64,000 nucleotides of DNA, taken from NCBI GenBank assembly GCA_024642565.1, contig JAHEAV010000012.1, forward strand, positions 1-64,000. Reading direction: 5' to 3'. The stretch comes from Erythrobacter sp. (GTDB taxonomy: Bacteria > Pseudomonadota > Alphaproteobacteria > Sphingomonadales > Sphingomonadaceae). The notes under the pieces were generated by a model that was not told where the DNA came from, ran no database searches, and saw only the letters and a program-made list of their open reading frames with translations. Position 1 is the first letter of the stretch, and every line of letters starts with the position of its first letter. Position numbers and translations under genes: made by a program. Below are positions 33,867-45,174 of this stretch, piece after piece.

Positions 33867-34365
33867 ATATTTCTCCCTTCAACTTATTCCGACATGATTT
33901 TTAGCGCCGAGTTGAAATGCGGACGGTATCCATCTGAGGGGTATCTTTTAGAAAATGCCCTTTTGATGCGATTGGAGGGAAACAAGGCCCACTTGACCGC
34001 AAACACGAATCCACCTAAAGGCGCGCCATCCGGAGCGGGCCTTGTGTCCAATGCGGTCAGATAGAGCTGAACATTGGCGGATCTATCGCGAGGGGCCTTG
34101 GACTTTGTGCCGGGGTCTTTTTCTATTGCTCGGGGGGCGGGGGTTTCGGCCAGCGCCAATCGGTCTTGCGGTATCTGCCAAAGTAACCCGATGCCTAAGG
34201 GCGGGGGTGGAGTGTTTTTCGGCTCGTGCGCTGGGTTCCGCGATGGCGGTTCCTAGTTTCGCTGGATTTTCGCCAAGGCGGGAATGACGGGCGGCGGCGC
34301 GCGATCCTCAAGGCATTACTCTCCCATTGTCCGGCGGCATCACTATAACAGGTGAAGAGTACTTC
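33867..34365. other. Noncoding region upstream of rpsL
   Basis: About 500 bases lie between the AT-rich secreted protein and rpsL. The left half is AT-richer and continues the composition of the secreted-protein gene; the right half is GC-rich. It must contain the promoter and 5' leader of the rpsL operon, but I could not place a convincing promoter. A degenerate copy of a common dispersed palindrome lies at 34261-34289. Short frames on both strands here lack ribosome-binding sites and homology. Confidence 0.6.
34261..34289. repeat. Degenerate REP-like palindrome
   Basis: The stretch GCTGGATTTTCGCC-AAGGCGGGAATGACGG resembles the dispersed bacterial palindrome whose core is GGATTCCCGCC...GGCGGGAATGACG, with one arm decayed. 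Only one copy was seen, so it is a resemblance, not a proven repeat. Confidence 0.35.
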
Positions 34366-34737
34366 ATGCCGACAATCAACCAGCTGGTCCGCAAGGGCCG
34401 CGTTCCGCAGAAGGCCAAATCCAAGGTCCCTGCAATGGAAGCCAACCCGCAGAAGCGCGGTGTGTGCACCCGTGTTTACACGACGACTCCGAAGAAGCCG
34501 AACTCGGCTCTGCGTAAAGTTGCCAAGGTTCGCCTGACCAACCAGCGCGAAGTCATTACCTACATCCCCGGCGAGGGCCACAACCTTCAGGAACACAGCG
34601 TTGTCCTGATCCGTGGCGGCCGTGTGCGCGACCTTCCCGGTGTGCGTTACCACGTGCTGCGCGGTGTGCTCGATACCCAGGGTGTCAAGGACCGCAAGCA
34701 GAGCCGTTCCAAGTACGGCGCCAAGCGTCCGAAATAA
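34366..34737 (+). CDS. rpsL: 30S ribosomal protein S12
   Basis: A 123-residue protein matching S12 from end to end, with [11 protein letters not shown] at the N-terminus, the decoding-site loop [18 protein letters not shown] and [27 protein letters not shown]12 monitors codon-anticodon pairing in the A site and is the classical streptomycin-resistance target; the lysine at the usual position (TPKKPNS) is the sensitive-type residue. It is the first gene of the str group; rpoC is not upstream as in many bacteria. Confidence 0.98.
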   Translation: MPTINQLVRKGRVPQKAKSKVPAMEANPQKRGVCTRVYTTTPKKPNSALRKVAKVRLTNQREVITYIPGEGHNLQEHSVVLIRGGRVRDLPGVRYHVLRGVLDTQGVKDRKQSRSKYGAKRPK

Positions 34738-34792
34738 GCTTTTTTGGCCAGCGCGGCTTGCCTGCGCTGCCTGACTATAAGGAATTCATCCG

Positions 34793-35263
34793 ATGTCACG
34801 TCGTCGTCGTCCCGAAAAGCGGGTCATCCTGCCCGATCCCAAGTTTGGTGATCAGGTTCTGTCGAAGTTCATGAACAACCTCATGTATGACGGCAAGAAA
34901 TCCACTGCCGAAGGTATCGTTTACGGTGCCCTGGCAACAGTGGAAGCCAAGGCCAAGGCCGATCCGATCCAGCTGTTCCATGATGCCTTGAACAACATCA
35001 AGCCGCAGGTCGAAGTTCGCAGCCGCCGTGTTGGCGGTGCCACCTACCAGGTGCCAGTGGAAGTTCGCCCTGAGCGTGCCCAGGCACTGGCAATCCGCTG
35101 GCTGATCTCGTCCGCACGCGGTCGCCCTGAAACCACCATGGCAGCGCGTCTGTCGGGTGAGTTGATGGATGCGGCGAACAATCGCGGCAATGCGGTAAAG
35201 AAGCGGGAAGATGCGCACCGGATGGCCGACGCCAACCGTGCATTCTCGCACTATCGCTGGTAA
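34793..35263 (+). CDS. rpsG: 30S ribosomal protein S7
   Basis: A 156-residue primary 16S rRNA-binding protein that organises the head of the small subunit. It has the conserved start [25 protein letters not shown] and [26 protein letters not shown]. The C-terminal part ends [16 protein letters not shown], exactly as in other alphaproteobacteria. It follows rpsL by 55 bases and precedes fusA. The gap from rpsL contains the arms CAGCGC/GCGCTG but no T-run, so readthrough is expected. Confidence 0.98.
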   Translation: MSRRRRPEKRVILPDPKFGDQVLSKFMNNLMYDGKKSTAEGIVYGALATVEAKAKADPIQLFHDALNNIKPQVEVRSRRVGGATYQVPVEVRPERAQALAIRWLISSARGRPETTMAARLSGELMDAANNRGNAVKKREDAHRMADANRAFSHYRW

Positions 35264-35384
35264 TACCCGGACAAGGGCGCTGGCGGCGGGAGTCGCGGGC
35301 ACCTTTAACCGGTCACATTTGTAACCATATGGGGTCGGGATCGCATTGGGCGGTCCTTACCCAATACCACCACAGGAATTTTCC

Positions 35385-37478
<2,094 letters not shown>

Positions 37479-37499
37479 GTGCAAGTGACGGTCTAGGGG

Positions 37500-37530
37500 C
37501 GGCGCCTGATTCAGCGGGTGCCGTATTTTC
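37500..37530 (+). terminator. Attenuator-like hairpin between fusA and tuf
   Basis: CGGCGCC (37500-37506) pairs with GGTGCCG (37517-37523), seven base pairs including one G-U, followed by TATTTTC. The stem is short and the U-tract interrupted, so partial termination or processing between fusA and tuf is more likely than full termination. Confidence 0.45.
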
Positions 37531-37569
37531 CCGCAATCAATTAGTCCATACGAATAGAGGTTAGAGACA

Positions 37570-38760
37570 ATGGCGAAAGCTAAGTTTGAGCGGAACAAGC
37601 CGCATTGCAACATCGGCACCATCGGTCACGTCGACCACGGCAAGACCACGCTGACTGCCGCAATCACCAAGGTGATGGCAGAAATTAACGGCGGCGCTGC
37701 TGTCGACTTCGCAAATATCGACAAGGCGCCGGAAGAGCGTGAGCGCGGGATCACCATCTCGACCGCACACGTTGAATATGAATCGGCTGCCCGTCACTAT
37801 GCGCACGTCGATTGCCCGGGCCACGCTGACTATGTGAAGAACATGATCACCGGTGCCGCCCAGATGGACGGCGCGATCCTGGTGGTGAACGCTGCTGACG
37901 GCCCGATGCCGCAGACCCGCGAGCACATCCTGCTCGCTCGTCAGGTCGGTGTGCCGGCTCTGGTTGTTTACATGAACAAGGTTGACCAGGTCGATGACGA
38001 GGAAATCCTCGAGCTCGTCGAACTCGAAGTTCGTGAACTCCTTTCGAGCTATGATTTCGATGGCGACAACATCGCGATCGTCAAGGGTTCGGCTCTCGCC
38101 GCGCTTGAAGGTCGTGACGACGCCATCGGCAAGGAATCGATCATTGCCCTGATGGAAGCTGTCGATGCGCACATTCCGCAGCCCGACCGTCCGATCGACA
38201 AGCCGTTCCTGATGCCGATCGAAGACGTGTTCTCGATCTCGGGTCGCGGCACCGTGGTGACCGGCCGTATCGAAACCGGCATTGTCAATGTCGGCGACGA
38301 ATGCGAAATCGTTGGTATCAAGGACACCACCAAGACGACGGTTACCGGCGTGGAAATGTTCCGCAAGCTGCTCGATCGCGGTGAAGCAGGCGACAACGTC
38401 GGTGCCCTGATCCGCGGTGTTGCCCGTGACGACGTTGAACGCGGCCAGGTTCTGGCCAAGCCGGGTTCGGTCAATCCGCACACCGATTTCAACGCCGAAG
38501 TCTACGTTCTGTCGAAGGACGAAGGTGGCCGTCATACGCCGTTCTTCGCCAACTACCGTCCGCAGTTCTACTTCCGTACCACGGACGTGACCGGTGAAGT
38601 GATCCTCCCCGAGGGCACGGAAATGGTTATGCCTGGCGACAACGTAACGATTGGCGTGAAGCTGATCGCTCCGATCGCGATGGATGAAGGTCTGCGCTTC
38701 GCAATCCGTGAAGGCGGCCGGACCGTCGGTTCAGGGGTTGTCAGCAAGATCACTAAGTAA
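37570..38760 (+). CDS. tuf: Elongation factor Tu
   Basis: A 396-residue translational GTPase that brings aminoacyl-tRNA to the ribosome. It has [14 protein letters not shown] (G1), [13 protein letters not shown] (switch I), [13 protein letters not shown] (G3) and NKVDQ (G4). The C-terminal MVMPGDN and [14 protein letters not shown] motifs are intact. AGGTTAGAG precedes the ATG. The gene is followed by a strong rho-independent terminator, so the tuf end closes the str unit. Confidence 0.98.
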   Translation: MAKAKFERNKPHCNIGTIGHVDHGKTTLTAAITKVMAEINGGAAVDFANIDKAPEERERGITISTAHVEYESAARHYAHVDCPGHADYVKNMITGAAQMDGAILVVNAADGPMPQTREHILLARQVGVPALVVYMNKVDQVDDEEILELVELEVRELLSSYDFDGDNIAIVKGSALAALEGRDDAIGKESIIALMEAVDAHIPQPDRPIDKPFLMPIEDVFSISGRGTVVTGRIETGIVNVGDECEIVGIKDTTKTTVTGVEMFRKLLDRGEAGDNVGALIRGVARDDVERGQVLAKPGSVNPHTDFNAEVYVLSKDEGGRHTPFFANYRPQFYFRTTDVTGEVILPEGTEMVMPGDNVTIGVKLIAPIAMDEGLRFAIREGGRTVGSGVVSKITK

Positions 38761-38771
38761 TATAGGCTCCG

Positions 38772-38813
38772 GACCGACCGGGTAGCTCGATTCATCGGGC
38801 GATTCGGTCGGTC
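38772..38813 (+). other. 9-bp hairpin just after tuf
   Basis: GACCGACCG (38772-38780) is perfectly complementary to CGGTCGGTC (38805-38813), enclosing a 24-base loop. It begins 12 bases after the tuf stop and precedes the main terminator. It may stabilise the 3' end of tuf mRNA. Confidence 0.5.
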
Positions 38814-38823
38814 GGAATTTTGG

Positions 38824-38882
38824 GGGCCGCCCCTTCCTGATACTTCCATGAAGATCAGTGAGGCGGGGCGGTCCTTGTTTTA
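38824..38882 (+). terminator. Strong terminator between tuf and rpsJ
   Basis: GGGCCGCCCC (38824-38833) pairs with GGGGCGGTCC (38865-38874), ten base pairs with one G-U. An inner stem, CTGAT/ATCAG, stacks in the loop, and TTGTTTTA follows. This is a typical rho-independent terminator and implies a new promoter for rpsJ in the short stretch before 38933, or partial readthrough. Confidence 0.75.
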
Positions 38883-38932
38883 TGGGAAAGTCTTTCGGGA
38901 CAATCCTTGGCTCTTTCGCATCGGTATAGGTA

Positions 38933-39244
38933 ATGGAAGCTCAGAATATCCGCATTCGCCTCAAGGCGTTCGATCACCGCGTTCTCGACCAGGCAACTGG
39001 TGAAATCGCGGATACTGCCCGCCGTACGGGTGCTCTTATTCGCGGCCCCATTCCTCTGCCGACGCATATCGAAAAATTCACCGTGAACCGCGGCCCGCAC
39101 ATCGACAAGAAGTCGCGCGAGCAGTTCGAGGTGCGTACGTTCAAGCGGCTGCTCGATATCGTGCAGCCCAACGCCCAGACGGTCGATGCGCTGATGAAGC
39201 TCGACCTTGCTGCGGGTGTAAACGTAGAAATCAAACTGGCGTAA
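38933..39244 (+). CDS. rpsJ: 30S ribosomal protein S10
   Basis: A 103-residue protein that also acts as transcription factor NusE in antitermination. It has [30 protein letters not shown], the conserved loop [28 protein letters not shown] and the end GVNVEIKLA. It is preceded by the tuf terminator and separated from rplC by an unusually long, structured gap. Confidence 0.98.
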   Translation: MEAQNIRIRLKAFDHRVLDQATGEIADTARRTGALIRGPIPLPTHIEKFTVNRGPHIDKKSREQFEVRTFKRLLDIVQPNAQTVDALMKLDLAAGVNVEIKLA

Positions 39245-39486
39245 GCTAGTTGGAAAGCCCTTGTTTTTACAGGGGTCTTGATCGGATCGTTTTGGCGATC
39301 CAGTCAGGGACATAGGGATACCTCCGGTCAGCCTTCGGGCATTCTGGCCGGGCAAGCGTCCCCCGTCTCGTTTCTCAAAGCCATAATGGCGGCGGGAAGC
39401 ATATCAGCCCGGACGGGGTGACGCATTACAATCTGGGCTGACACGCATCCGGAATGGTCCGGATGCCTCTGTTTAGGAGATTGGTC
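39245..39486 (+). promoter_or_regulatory. Structured leader between rpsJ and rplC
   Basis: The 242-base gap contains at least five complementary pairs in order: CCCTTG/CAGGGG (39258-39275), GGATCG/CGATCC (39284-39301), CCGGTCAG/CTGGCCGG (39324-39351, one wobble), TCAGCCC/GGGCTGA (39404-39441) and the 9-bp perfect stem GCATCCGGA/TCCGGATGC (39445-39466) with loop ATGG. The last ends just before the AGGAG of rplC. This looks like an autogenous ribosomal-protein leader or attenuator. The regulator is not known; L3 or L4 are plausible by analogy to the gammaproteobacterial S10 leader. Confidence 0.5.
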
Positions 39487-40317
39487 ATGCGCACTGGCGT
39501 GATCGCAAAAAAAGTCGGGATGACCCGCCTGTTCCAGGAGGATGGCCGCCACGTGCCGGTTACCGTCCTGGCGCTTGAAGATTGTCAGGTCGTTTCCCAC
39601 CGTACCGCCGAACGCGATGGTTATTTCGCGCTCCAGGTCGGTTCGGGCGAAGCGAAGCAGAAGAATGTTGCCAAGCCGCAGCGTGAACATTTCGCCAAGG
39701 CTGAAGTCGGTCTGAAGCGCAAGGTCGCTGAATTCCGGGTGGAAAGTGGCGAAGGTTTGCTGCCGGTCGGATCGACCATCAGCGCCGATCATTTCATTGC
39801 CGGTCAATATGTCGATATTACTGGCCACACGCAGGGCAAGGGTTTTGCCGGTGCGATGAAGCGTTGGGGCTTCGGGGGCTTGCGCGCGTCGCATGGTGTC
39901 TCGCTTTCTCACCGCTCGCACGGTTCTACGGGTAACCGTCAGGATCCGGGCCGCGTGTTCAAGGGCAAGAAGATGGCTGGCCACATGGGCGACCGTCAAC
40001 GCACCCAGCAAAATCTCGAGATCGTCCGCACCGACGCCGATCGCGGCCTGCTGTTCGTGAAGGGTTCTGTCCCTGGATCGAAGAATGGCTGGTTGCTGGT
40101 TCGTGACGCGGTGAAAATTCCGTTGCCAGAGGGCGTTCCGTTCCCCGGCGCGGTTATCGATCACAATGCCGCAAAGCTGGAAGCCGAAGTGGCGCCGGTT
40201 GAGGTGGTTGAAACCGTGGTAGAGCAGGAACTGGAAGCAGCACCTGTGGAAACCACTCAAGAATCCACCCCAGCCGAGGGCGCTGCGCCCACCGGCGATG
40301 ACGGCAAGGAGGGCTGA
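39487..40317 (+). CDS. rplC: 50S ribosomal protein L3 with acidic C-terminal extension
   Basis: A 276-residue L3, an early-assembly 23S rRNA protein near the peptidyl transferase centre. The core runs from [16 protein letters not shown] through [13 protein letters not shown] and [25 protein letters not shown]. After the core about 50 residues are Glu/Ala/Pro/Val-rich ([18 protein letters not shown]), extra to the usual 205-215-residue family length. AGGAG precedes the ATG. It begins the contiguous S10/spc block. Confidence 0.97.
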   Translation: MRTGVIAKKVGMTRLFQEDGRHVPVTVLALEDCQVVSHRTAERDGYFALQVGSGEAKQKNVAKPQREHFAKAEVGLKRKVAEFRVESGEGLLPVGSTISADHFIAGQYVDITGHTQGKGFAGAMKRWGFGGLRASHGVSLSHRSHGSTGNRQDPGRVFKGKKMAGHMGDRQRTQQNLEIVRTDADRGLLFVKGSVPGSKNGWLLVRDAVKIPLPEGVPFPGAVIDHNAAKLEAEVAPVEVVETVVEQELEAAPVETTQESTPAEGAAPTGDDGKEG

Positions 40318-40321
40318 TCCC

Positions 40322-40957
40322 GTGAAGGTGAAGGTCCAAAAGATAGACGGCAAGGCCGTTTCGGGTGCGGGGAGCGATATCGAGCTCGCCGATACCGTGT
40401 TCGGTGTCGAGCCGCGTGCCGATATCCTGCACCGTGTGGTCACGTGGCAGCTCGAAAATCGTCGTGGGACAGCCCGCGGCGCTCGTGAGCGCTCCGATGT
40501 TGCCCGCACGGGTAAGAAGTTCGGCAAGCAGAAGGGTGGCGGTACTGCCCGTCACGGCGATCGCGCAGCTCCGATTTTCATTGGTGGCGGCAAGGCTCAC
40601 GGCCCTCGTGTTCGTGACTTCAACCCGTCGCTGAACAAGAAGATCCGTGCGCTTGGCCTGAAGATGGCTTTGTCGAGCAAGGTGAAGGATGGCCTGGTGG
40701 TTGTCGATTCGCTGGAACTCAAGGACGCCAAGACCAAGGCTTTGGTCGCGACTTTCGGCAAGGCCGGTTATGCGGGCAAGGTATTGGTGATTGACGGTGA
40801 CAGCGTGAACGACACGTTCAAGCTGGCGGCGAGCAACATTCCCAATGTCAATGTGATGCCGGCAATCGGCGCCAACGTCTATGACATCCTCAAACACGAC
40901 ACGCTGATCCTGACCAAGGACGCTGTTGCCAAGCTGGAGGCGCGGTTCAATGGCTAA
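40322..40957 (+). CDS. rplD: 50S ribosomal protein L4
   Basis: A 211-residue L4, which reaches into the peptide exit tunnel and in some bacteria represses its own operon. It has [18 protein letters not shown], the loop [36 protein letters not shown] and [11 protein letters not shown]. The start is GTG at 40322, preceded by AAGGAGGG across the rplC stop. Its 3' end overlaps rplW by eight bases. Confidence 0.97.
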   Translation: MKVKVQKIDGKAVSGAGSDIELADTVFGVEPRADILHRVVTWQLENRRGTARGARERSDVARTGKKFGKQKGGGTARHGDRAAPIFIGGGKAHGPRVRDFNPSLNKKIRALGLKMALSSKVKDGLVVVDSLELKDAKTKALVATFGKAGYAGKVLVIDGDSVNDTFKLAASNIPNVNVMPAIGANVYDILKHDTLILTKDAVAKLEARFNG

Positions 40958-41258
40958 GAAGCAGACCGTAGACACCCGTCATTATGACGTGGTGCTCGCA
41001 CCGCATATTACCGAGAAATCCACCCTGATGTCGGAAAACGACGCAGTGGTTTTCAAGGTTGCGAATGACGCTACCAAGCCGCAGATCAAGGAAGCTGTCG
41101 AAGCTTTGTTTGATGTGAAGGTTACCGGCGTCAACACCATTGTCCAGAAGGGCAAGACGAAGCGCTGGAAGGGTCGTCCCTATAAGCGTTCCGATTTCAA
41201 AAAGGCGATTGTGACGCTGGCTGAAGGCCAGTCGATCGACGTCACCGGCGGAATCTGA
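40950..41258 (+). CDS. rplW: 50S ribosomal protein L23
   Basis: A 102-residue protein at the exit tunnel that contacts SRP and trigger factor. It has [53 protein letters not shown] and [23 protein letters not shown]. The ATG at 40950 lies inside the rplD end (8-base overlap), showing translational coupling. A GGAGG at 40936-40940 serves as its ribosome-binding site. Confidence 0.97.
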   Translation: MAKKQTVDTRHYDVVLAPHITEKSTLMSENDAVVFKVANDATKPQIKEAVEALFDVKVTGVNTIVQKGKTKRWKGRPYKRSDFKKAIVTLAEGQSIDVTGGI

Positions 41259-41269
41259 GGGCAAGACTG

Positions 41270-42106
41270 ATGGCACTCAAAAATTATAAACCGACGAGCC
41301 CCGCACGGCGTGGTCTCATTCTGGTCGACAAGTCTGACTTGTGGAAGGGCAAGCCGGTCAAGGCGCTTACCGAAGGCAAGCGCAAGACGGGCGGCCGCAA
41401 CAACAAGGGCCATGTGACCTCGCGCGGTATCGCAGGCGGTCACAAGCAGAAGTACCGCTTTATCGACTTCAAACGTCGTAAGTGGGACATGCCGGCTACT
41501 GTCGAGCGGATCGAGTATGATCCCAACCGCACTGCCTTTATTGCGCTGGTGAAGTATGAAGATGGCGAACTGAACTACGTCATCGCGCCGCAGCGTCTCG
41601 CCGTTGGCGACACGATTGTTGCCGGCGAAAAGACCGATACCAAGCCAGGCAATGCCATGTTGCTGAGCCAGATGCCGGTCGGCACCATCTGCCACAATGT
41701 GGAGATGAAGCCGGGCAAGGGCGGGCAGATCGCCCGTTCCGCTGGCACCTATGTGCAGCTGGTTGGTCGTGATCGCGGGATGGTTATCGTGCGTCTGAAC
41801 TCTGGCGAGCAGCGTTATGTGCGCGGCGATTGCATGGGTACGGTTGGCGCGGTGTCAAACCCGGACAATTCGAACCAGAATTTCGCCAAGGCTGGCCGGA
41901 CCCGTTGGAAGGGCCGTCGCCCTCTGACCCGCGGTGTGGCCAAGAACCCGGTCGATCACCCACATGGTGGTGGTGAAGGCCGGACTTCGGGTGGTCGCCA
42001 TCCGGTGACTCCATGGGGCAAGCCAACCAAGGGTGCCCGTACCCGCCACAACAAGCAGACGGATAAAATGATCATCCGTTCGCGTCACGCCAAGAAGAAG
42101 AGGTAA
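41270..42106 (+). CDS. rplB: 50S ribosomal protein L2
   Basis: A 278-residue universally conserved 23S rRNA-binding protein required for peptidyl transferase activity and subunit association. It contains [37 protein letters not shown], and the catalytic-region motif [25 protein letters not shown] near the C-terminus. The C-terminal tail [14 protein letters not shown] is basic. It directly precedes rpsS. Confidence 0.98.
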   Translation: MALKNYKPTSPARRGLILVDKSDLWKGKPVKALTEGKRKTGGRNNKGHVTSRGIAGGHKQKYRFIDFKRRKWDMPATVERIEYDPNRTAFIALVKYEDGELNYVIAPQRLAVGDTIVAGEKTDTKPGNAMLLSQMPVGTICHNVEMKPGKGGQIARSAGTYVQLVGRDRGMVIVRLNSGEQRYVRGDCMGTVGAVSNPDNSNQNFAKAGRTRWKGRRPLTRGVAKNPVDHPHGGGEGRTSGGRHPVTPWGKPTKGARTRHNKQTDKMIIRSRHAKKKR

Positions 42107-42111
42107 GCGAG

Positions 42112-42387
42112 ATGGCTCGTTCCGTCTGGAAAGGTCCGTTCGTCGACCTGCATCTGCTGAAAAAGGCAGAAGACGCTCAGGAAAAGGGTGCGCGCGGCGC
42201 AATCAAGACCTGGTCGCGTCGTTCCACCGTCCTGCCACAGTTCGTTGGCCTGACTTTCAGTGTCTACAACGGGCACAAGTTCATTCCGGTGTCTGTGAAT
42301 GAAGACATGGTTGGCCATAAGCTTGGTGAATTTGCGCCCACGCGTACGTTCCCTGGCCATGCTGCCGACAAGAAGGGTAAGCGCTAA
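42112..42387 (+). CDS. rpsS: 30S ribosomal protein S19
   Basis: A 91-residue head protein of the small subunit that contacts S13. It has [50 protein letters not shown] and [21 protein letters not shown]. It starts five bases after rplB; its stop and the rplV start share bases (TAATG). Confidence 0.98.
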   Translation: MARSVWKGPFVDLHLLKKAEDAQEKGARGAIKTWSRRSTVLPQFVGLTFSVYNGHKFIPVSVNEDMVGHKLGEFAPTRTFPGHAADKKGKR

Positions 42388-42770
42388 TGGGTAAGGCAAA
42401 ATCCCCGCGCCGCGTTGCCGATAACGAAGCGCTGGCAGTTGGCACCATGATCAAGGGTTCGCCGCAGAAACTCAATCTGGTGGCCGCGCTGATCCGTGGC
42501 CGCAAGGTTGAAGAAGCGTTGAACATCCTCGCATTCTCCAAGCGTGCGATGGCCCGTGATGCTTCCAAGGTTCTGGCCTCGGCTATCGCGAATGCGGAAA
42601 ACAACCACGATCTCGACGTTGATGCGTTGGTGGTTTCCGAAGCTTCGGTCGGCAAGTCGATTACGATGAAGCGCTTTCACACACGTGGTCGCGGCAAGTC
42701 GACCCGCATCCTGAAGCCATTCAGCCGCCTGCGCATCGTCGTACGCGAGCATGAAGAAGAGGAGGCGTAA
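42387..42770 (+). CDS. rplV: 50S ribosomal protein L22
   Basis: A 127-residue protein lining the exit tunnel, where macrolide-resistance changes occur. It has [55 protein letters not shown] and the beta-hairpin region [25 protein letters not shown]. It overlaps rpsS by one base and is followed by rpsC after three bases. Confidence 0.98.
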   Translation: MGKAKSPRRVADNEALAVGTMIKGSPQKLNLVAALIRGRKVEEALNILAFSKRAMARDASKVLASAIANAENNHDLDVDALVVSEASVGKSITMKRFHTRGRGKSTRILKPFSRLRIVVREHEEEEA

Positions 42771-42773
42771 GTC

Positions 42774-43469
42774 ATGGGTCAGAAGAGTAATCCGATTGGC
42801 CTGCGTCTGCAGATCAACCGCACCTGGGACAGCCGCTGGTACGCCGAAGGGCGGGACTATGCGCAGCTGCTCAAGGAAGATATCGCAATCCGCAAGTTCA
42901 TCATCGACACGTTGCCGCAGGCCGCGATTTCGAAGGTGGTGATCGAGCGTCCTGCAAAGATGTGCCGCGTTTCGATCTATGCCGCACGTCCCGGTGTTAT
43001 CATCGGCAAGAAGGGCGCAGACATTGAAAAGCTGCGCTTGCAGCTGGCCAAGATGACGGACAGCGACGTAAAACTGAACATCGTTGAAATCCGCAAGCCT
43101 GAAATCGATGCCAAGCTTGTGGCGCAGGGGATTGCTGACCAGCTTATCCGCCGCGTCGCATTCCGCCGTGCGATGAAGCGTGCTGTGCAGTCTGCGCTGC
43201 GTCTGGGTGCCGAAGGCATCAAGATCGTTTGCGGTGGCCGTCTCGGTGGTGCTGAAATCGCCCGCGTCGAATGGTACCGCGAAGGCCGCGTTCCGCTCCA
43301 CACGTTGCGCGCCAATGTCGATTATGCCGAAGCCGAAGCGCTGACCGCATATGGCATCATCGGCATCAAGTGCTGGATTTTCAAAGGCGAAATTCTCGCC
43401 CACGACCCGACCGCTCAAGACCGGCTGATGATGGAAGCACAGACTTCCGGCGTCCGTCCGGCGCGTTGA
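42774..43469 (+). CDS. rpsC: 30S ribosomal protein S3
   Basis: A 231-residue protein of the mRNA entry channel with helicase-like function. The KH domain includes [26 protein letters not shown], and the C-terminal domain has [59 protein letters not shown]. The length is near the family norm. It is followed by rplP after 13 bases. Confidence 0.98.
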   Translation: MGQKSNPIGLRLQINRTWDSRWYAEGRDYAQLLKEDIAIRKFIIDTLPQAAISKVVIERPAKMCRVSIYAARPGVIIGKKGADIEKLRLQLAKMTDSDVKLNIVEIRKPEIDAKLVAQGIADQLIRRVAFRRAMKRAVQSALRLGAEGIKIVCGGRLGGAEIARVEWYREGRVPLHTLRANVDYAEAEALTAYGIIGIKCWIFKGEILAHDPTAQDRLMMEAQTSGVRPAR

Positions 43470-43482
43470 TTAGGTAAAAGCC

Positions 43483-43914
43483 ATGCTGCAACCCAAGAAA
43501 CACAAATTCCGCAAGGCCTTCAAGGGCCGGATCAAGGGCGACGCCAAAGGCGGCACGACTTTGAATTTCGGTTCCTATGGCCTCAAGGCCCTGGAGCCGG
43601 AGCGGATTACAGCCCGTCAGATCGAAGCGGCTCGCCGTGCGATCACGCGTCACATCAAGCGCCAGGGTCGTCTCTGGATCCGCGTCTTCCCCGACGTTCC
43701 AGTGACCAAGAAGCCTGCTGAAGTCCGTCAGGGTAAAGGCAAGGGTTCGGTCGAATATTGGGCGGCACGGGTCAAGCCGGGTCGGATCATTTTCGAACTG
43801 GACGGCGTTCCAGGCCCACTTGCTGCAGTGGCTTTCGAGCGTGCGGCGATGAAGCTTCCTATCAAGACCAAGGTAGTTGCCCGTCTGGGTGACACCTCGC
43901 ACCTGGAGGGCTGA
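43483..43914 (+). CDS. rplP: 50S ribosomal protein L16
   Basis: A 143-residue protein located near the A-site tRNA elbow. It has [62 protein letters not shown] and MGKGKG-like [21 protein letters not shown]. The rpmC start follows two bases after its stop. Confidence 0.98.
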   Translation: MLQPKKHKFRKAFKGRIKGDAKGGTTLNFGSYGLKALEPERITARQIEAARRAITRHIKRQGRLWIRVFPDVPVTKKPAEVRQGKGKGSVEYWAARVKPGRIIFELDGVPGPLAAVAFERAAMKLPIKTKVVARLGDTSHLEG

Positions 43915-43916
43915 CG

Positions 43917-44120
43917 ATGAGCAAGATCGAAGACCTTCGCACCAAGACTGACGATCAGCTGGATGGCCAGCTGAACGAGTTGAAGCGCGAACAGTTCAAC
44001 CTGCGTTTCCAGGCCGCCACCAGCCAGCTCGAACGGCCGGCGCGGATCAAGGAAGTGCGCCGCGCGATCGCGCAGATAAAGACGTTGCAGACCGAACGGT
44101 CCGCTGCGGCAGCGAAGTAA
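43917..44120 (+). CDS. rpmC: 50S ribosomal protein L29
   Basis: A 67-residue two-helix hairpin protein at the tunnel exit, near the SRP and trigger-factor docking site. It has [57 protein letters not shown] of the preceding gene end serves as its ribosome-binding site. It is followed by rpsQ after ten bases. Confidence 0.97.
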   Translation: MSKIEDLRTKTDDQLDGQLNELKREQFNLRFQAATSQLERPARIKEVRRAIAQIKTLQTERSAAAAK

Positions 44121-44130
44121 GGATAGGGCG

Positions 44131-44430
44131 ATGCCGAAACGTATCCTCGTCGGAACCATTACCTCCGACAAGATGGACAAATCCGTGACCGTACTGGTCG
44201 AACGCAAGGTGAAGCACCCGCTTTACGGGAAGATCATCCGTCGTTCGAAGAAGTATCACGCACATGACGAAAACAACGTCCATAAAGTGGGCGAAACCGT
44301 GCGGATCGAGGAGACCAAACCGATCTCCAAGACCAAGACATGGCGGGTTCTCGAAACTGTGCTTGCCAGTAAGGGTACGGCGGTTGAAGCCGACCTTGAT
44401 GTCGAAGCAGCCGCAGCCAGCAACACGTAA
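44131..44430 (+). CDS. rpsQ: 30S ribosomal protein S17 with short C-terminal extension
   Basis: A 99-residue primary 16S-binding protein of the OB-fold family: [42 protein letters not shown], then [20 protein letters not shown]. The last 20 residues, rich in Ala, Val and acidic residues, exceed the 84-residue E. coli form, in line with similar acidic tails on L3 and S5 in this cluster. Confidence 0.97.
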   Translation: MPKRILVGTITSDKMDKSVTVLVERKVKHPLYGKIIRRSKKYHAHDENNVHKVGETVRIEETKPISKTKTWRVLETVLASKGTAVEADLDVEAAAASNT

Positions 44431-44485
44431 GATTTTTGGAACTGCCGGACTGGTTCCGGCAAGCCGTTGAGAAGGAACCGCATCG

Positions 44486-44854
44486 ATGATCCAGATGCAA
44501 TCAAATCTAGACGTCGCGGATAACAGCGGCGCGAAGCGCGTCCAGTGCATTAAGGTGCTGGGCGGGTCGAAGCGTCGTACCGCCAGCGTCGGCGATGTGA
44601 TTGTCGTTTCCGTCAAGGAAGCGCAACCCCGCGCCAAGGTTAAGAAGGGCGACGTTCACCGTGCCGTGATCGTTCGTACCCGCAAGGAAGTGCGCCGTAG
44701 CGATGGCAGCGTAATCCGTTTCGACGGTAACGCAGCTGTGCTCGTCAACAAGAACGAAGAGCCGATCGGCACGCGTATCTTTGGCCCTGTGGTCCGCGAA
44801 CTGCGTGGCCGTGGCTTCATGAAGATCATCAGTCTCGCGCCGGAGGTGCTCTAA
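44486..44854 (+). CDS. rplN: 50S ribosomal protein L14
   Basis: A 122-residue protein at the subunit interface and the RsfS binding site. It opens [31 protein letters not shown] and has the conserved end [24 protein letters not shown] 55-base gap before it contains arms TGCCGG/CCGGCA but no T-run. The rplX start overlaps its last base. Confidence 0.98.
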   Translation: MIQMQSNLDVADNSGAKRVQCIKVLGGSKRRTASVGDVIVVSVKEAQPRAKVKKGDVHRAVIVRTRKEVRRSDGSVIRFDGNAAVLVNKNEEPIGTRIFGPVVRELRGRGFMKIISLAPEVL

Positions 44855-45174
44855 TGGCTGCCGCTAAAATCAAGAAGGGCGACAGCGTCGTCGTGCTCTC
44901 GGGCAAGGACAAGGGCCTTACCGGCACTGTCCAGAAGGTCATGCCGAAAGTTGGCAAGGTCGTCGTCCAGGGTGTGAATATCGCTGCACGCCACCGTAAA
45001 CCCAACCAGGCCAACCCGCAGGGTGGCATCGATCGCTTCGAAGCGCCGATGCACCTGTCCAAGGTTGCTGTGGCCGATCCCAAGTCCGGCAAGCCAACCC
45101 GCGTCCGTTTTGAAGAACGTGACGGCAAGAAGGTTCGCGTTGCCGTGAAGTCCGGAGAGACGATCGATGGCTGA
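44854..45174 (+). CDS. rplX: 50S ribosomal protein L24
   Basis: A 106-residue early 23S-binding assembly initiator with the KOW motif [28 protein letters not shown] and [34 protein letters not shown]. It overlaps rplN by one base and rplE by eight bases, which shows tight translational coupling. Confidence 0.98.
   Translation: MAAAKIKKGDSVVVLSGKDKGLTGTVQKVMPKVGKVVVQGVNIAARHRKPNQANPQGGIDRFEAPMHLSKVAVADPKSGKPTRVRFEERDGKKVRVAVKSGETIDG

Noticed and set aside
33884-34159. A 91-codon minus-strand frame upstream of rpsL
   Set aside because: It would start at TTG without a ribosome-binding site, has no signal or domain, and lies in the presumed rpsL leader.
34042-34287. An 81-codon plus-strand frame before rpsL
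   Set aside because: It ends in the REP-like palindrome, has no ribosome-binding site and no domain.
37561-38535. A 324-codon open frame on the minus strand opposite tuf
   Set aside because: It is the antisense shadow of a highly biased, strongly expressed gene; it has no recognisable domain and no ribosome-binding site.
42384-43418. A 344-codon minus-strand open frame opposite rplV and rpsC
   Set aside because: Both plus-strand genes are certain, and the antisense frame has no family resemblance. High GC codon bias produces such frames.
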